Shown here in pieces: positions 17,811 through 18,426 of a DNA stretch of 18,426 nucleotides. Made by a program: the position numbers and the translations under genes. The notes below the pieces were generated by a model. That model saw only the letters and a program-made list of their open reading frames with translations. It had not been told where the DNA came from and made no database searches. The stretch's first letter is position 1, and every line of letters begins with the position of its first letter. This DNA is from DASVAL01 sp035649575 (lineage in GTDB: Bacteria; Planctomycetota; UBA1135; UBA2386), in contig DASRJH010000028.1 in assembly GCA_035649575.1 (NCBI GenBank), positions 1 through 18,426 of the forward strand, read 5' to 3'.

Positions 17811-18265
17811 GTGCGCGCCACCAGGACCGGGCACGGGGCTGCCTTCAAGATCTCGCCCGCGGTGCTGCCGAGCAGGGCCTTCATGAACCCGCTGCGCCCG
17901 CGCGATCGGACGACGATCAGATCGACCTTGCGCACGAGCGCCTCCTTGAGGATCTCCTCCTCGACGTCCTCGCTGACCGTCAGGTGGCCGAGCGCGTGCA
18001 CACCGGCCTCGGCGGCCTTGTCGACGAGCTGTTGCAGCATGTGCTGCACTTCGTCCTGCAACGCCTTGTCGAAGTCGCCGCTCTCGCCGGCCATCGCGCG
18101 GTGACGTCCGATCAGGTTCACGGTGGCCGGCGTGTCGATGACCGCGAGCAGCAGCAACTGCGCCCGCATCTGCGCCGCGAGAGCGATCGCGTACCCGAGG
18201 TCGGGCTCGCGGGTCTCGGCGAGTTCCACAGGCGCTAGGATGCGGCGCACGACCGGCAGGACCAT
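17807..18265 (-). CDS. Universal stress protein, UspA family
   Basis: This protein of about 152 residues has the UspA alpha/beta fold, which binds ATP and modulates stress responses. It starts RRILAPVELAETREPDLGYA, has a central HLTVSEDVEEEILKEALVRK, and ends with DLIVVRSRGRSGFMKALLGS, then TAGEILKAAPCPVLV. The ATP motif G-x2-G-x9-G-S/T is nearly complete: the second and third Gly are present (RSRG, nine residues, GS), while the first is Arg. Start candidates are ATG 18265, 18277, 18295 and 18322; 18265 gives the most family-like N terminus (MVLPVVRRIL), and no Shine-Dalgarno sequence separates them. Its TGA overlaps the ATG of the Lon-like gene (ATGA at 17810-17807), indicating coupled translation. 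The gene is divergent from the partial plus-strand gene at the right edge. Confidence 0.88.
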   Translation of the reverse strand: MVLPVVRRILAPVELAETREPDLGYAIALAAQMRAQLLLLAVIDTPATVNLIGRHRAMAGESGDFDKALQDEVQHMLQQLVDKAAEAGVHALGHLTVSEDVEEEILKEALVRKVDLIVVRSRGRSGFMKALLGSTAGEILKAAPCPVLVART

Positions 18266-18320
18266 GGACCGAACCATACGGCCCGACGGCGGCATTTCGA
18301 GCGTGGGCGCGCTATACCTC

Positions 18321-18426
18321 ATGCTTTCGCACGCCTTCACTGCCCACTTGGATCTGCAGAGCCTCAAGATCGAACGCAGCCAGCCGCCGCCCGCCGCCCG
18401 CCGTCGCACGAATCCCTGGCCGCTCC
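18321..18426 (+). CDS. N terminus of a plus-strand gene running off the right edge
   Basis: The frame from ATG 18321 is open to the last base: MLSHAFTAHLDLQSLKIERS, a Pro/Arg-rich stretch (QPPPAARRRTNPWPL), then the window ends. TTG 18348 (LDLQSLKIERS) is an alternative start. A short 'DLQSL-IxRS' segment followed by a basic Arg cluster and NPWPL looks like the cytoplasmic N terminus just before a membrane anchor, as in HlyD/RND periplasmic adaptor proteins; that function is a guess from pattern memory only. It is divergent from the UspA-like gene, and the AT-rich GCTATACC at 18311-18318 lies between the two genes and might contain a promoter. Confidence 0.45.
   Translation, partial: MLSHAFTAHLDLQSLKIERSQPPPAARRRTNPWPL

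Overview
The window is very GC-rich coding DNA (G/C at most third codon positions) in which nearly every gene of one strand has a long mirror open frame on the other. The gene set suggests a chromosomal segment of a Planctomycetota-like bacterium. It includes a secreted VWA protein beside a Ser/Thr kinase and an ECF sigma factor, a Tat-exported prenyltransferase/squalene-oxidase-repeat protein, a bacterial dynamin-like GTPase, an AAA_32-type Lon protease and a two-subunit 2-oxoacid:ferredoxin oxidoreductase. This assignment is an inference from gene content; there is no rRNA or other taxonomic marker. I saw no tRNA, rRNA, CRISPR array, transposase or attachment site.

Layout. Positions 1-2751 (minus): korA-korB, coupled by an ATGA overlap; korB runs off the left edge. 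Positions 2916-7247 (plus): a compact three-gene unit of a secreted VWA protein, a membrane Ser/Thr kinase with a zinc ribbon and a large C-terminal region, and an ECF sigma factor whose start lies inside the kinase gene behind a perfect Shine-Dalgarno sequence. Positions 7418-8045 (minus): a Phd/YefM-VapC toxin-antitoxin pair with an AT-rich operator-like dyad in front. Positions 8046-8648 hold no intact gene but contain a frameshifted remnant of a beta-propeller-like repeat protein. Positions 8649-10895 (plus): a secreted helical-repeat protein of unknown function and a UPF0104/flippase-like membrane protein. Positions 11009-12094 (minus): a Tat-exported alpha/alpha-toroid protein. Positions 12268-15295 (plus): an exported beta-carbonic-anhydrase homologue lacking the catalytic Arg, then a dynamin-like GTPase. 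Positions 15297-18265 (minus): a universal stress protein and an AAA_32/Lon protease coupled by ATGA; the protease gene ends one base from the GTPase gene. At the right edge a divergent plus-strand gene begins and is cut off.

How the genes may work together. KorAB would convert 2-oxoglutarate and CoA to succinyl-CoA with ferredoxin. The VWA/kinase/sigma unit looks like an envelope-to-transcription signalling module without an anti-sigma gene. The UspA-Lon pair and the tail-to-tail dynamin gene look like stress and membrane-maintenance functions. The most unusual items are the VWA-kinase-sigma unit, the exported carbonic-anhydrase homologue with a broken catalytic motif, and the broken repeat-protein remnant beside the toxin-antitoxin pair.
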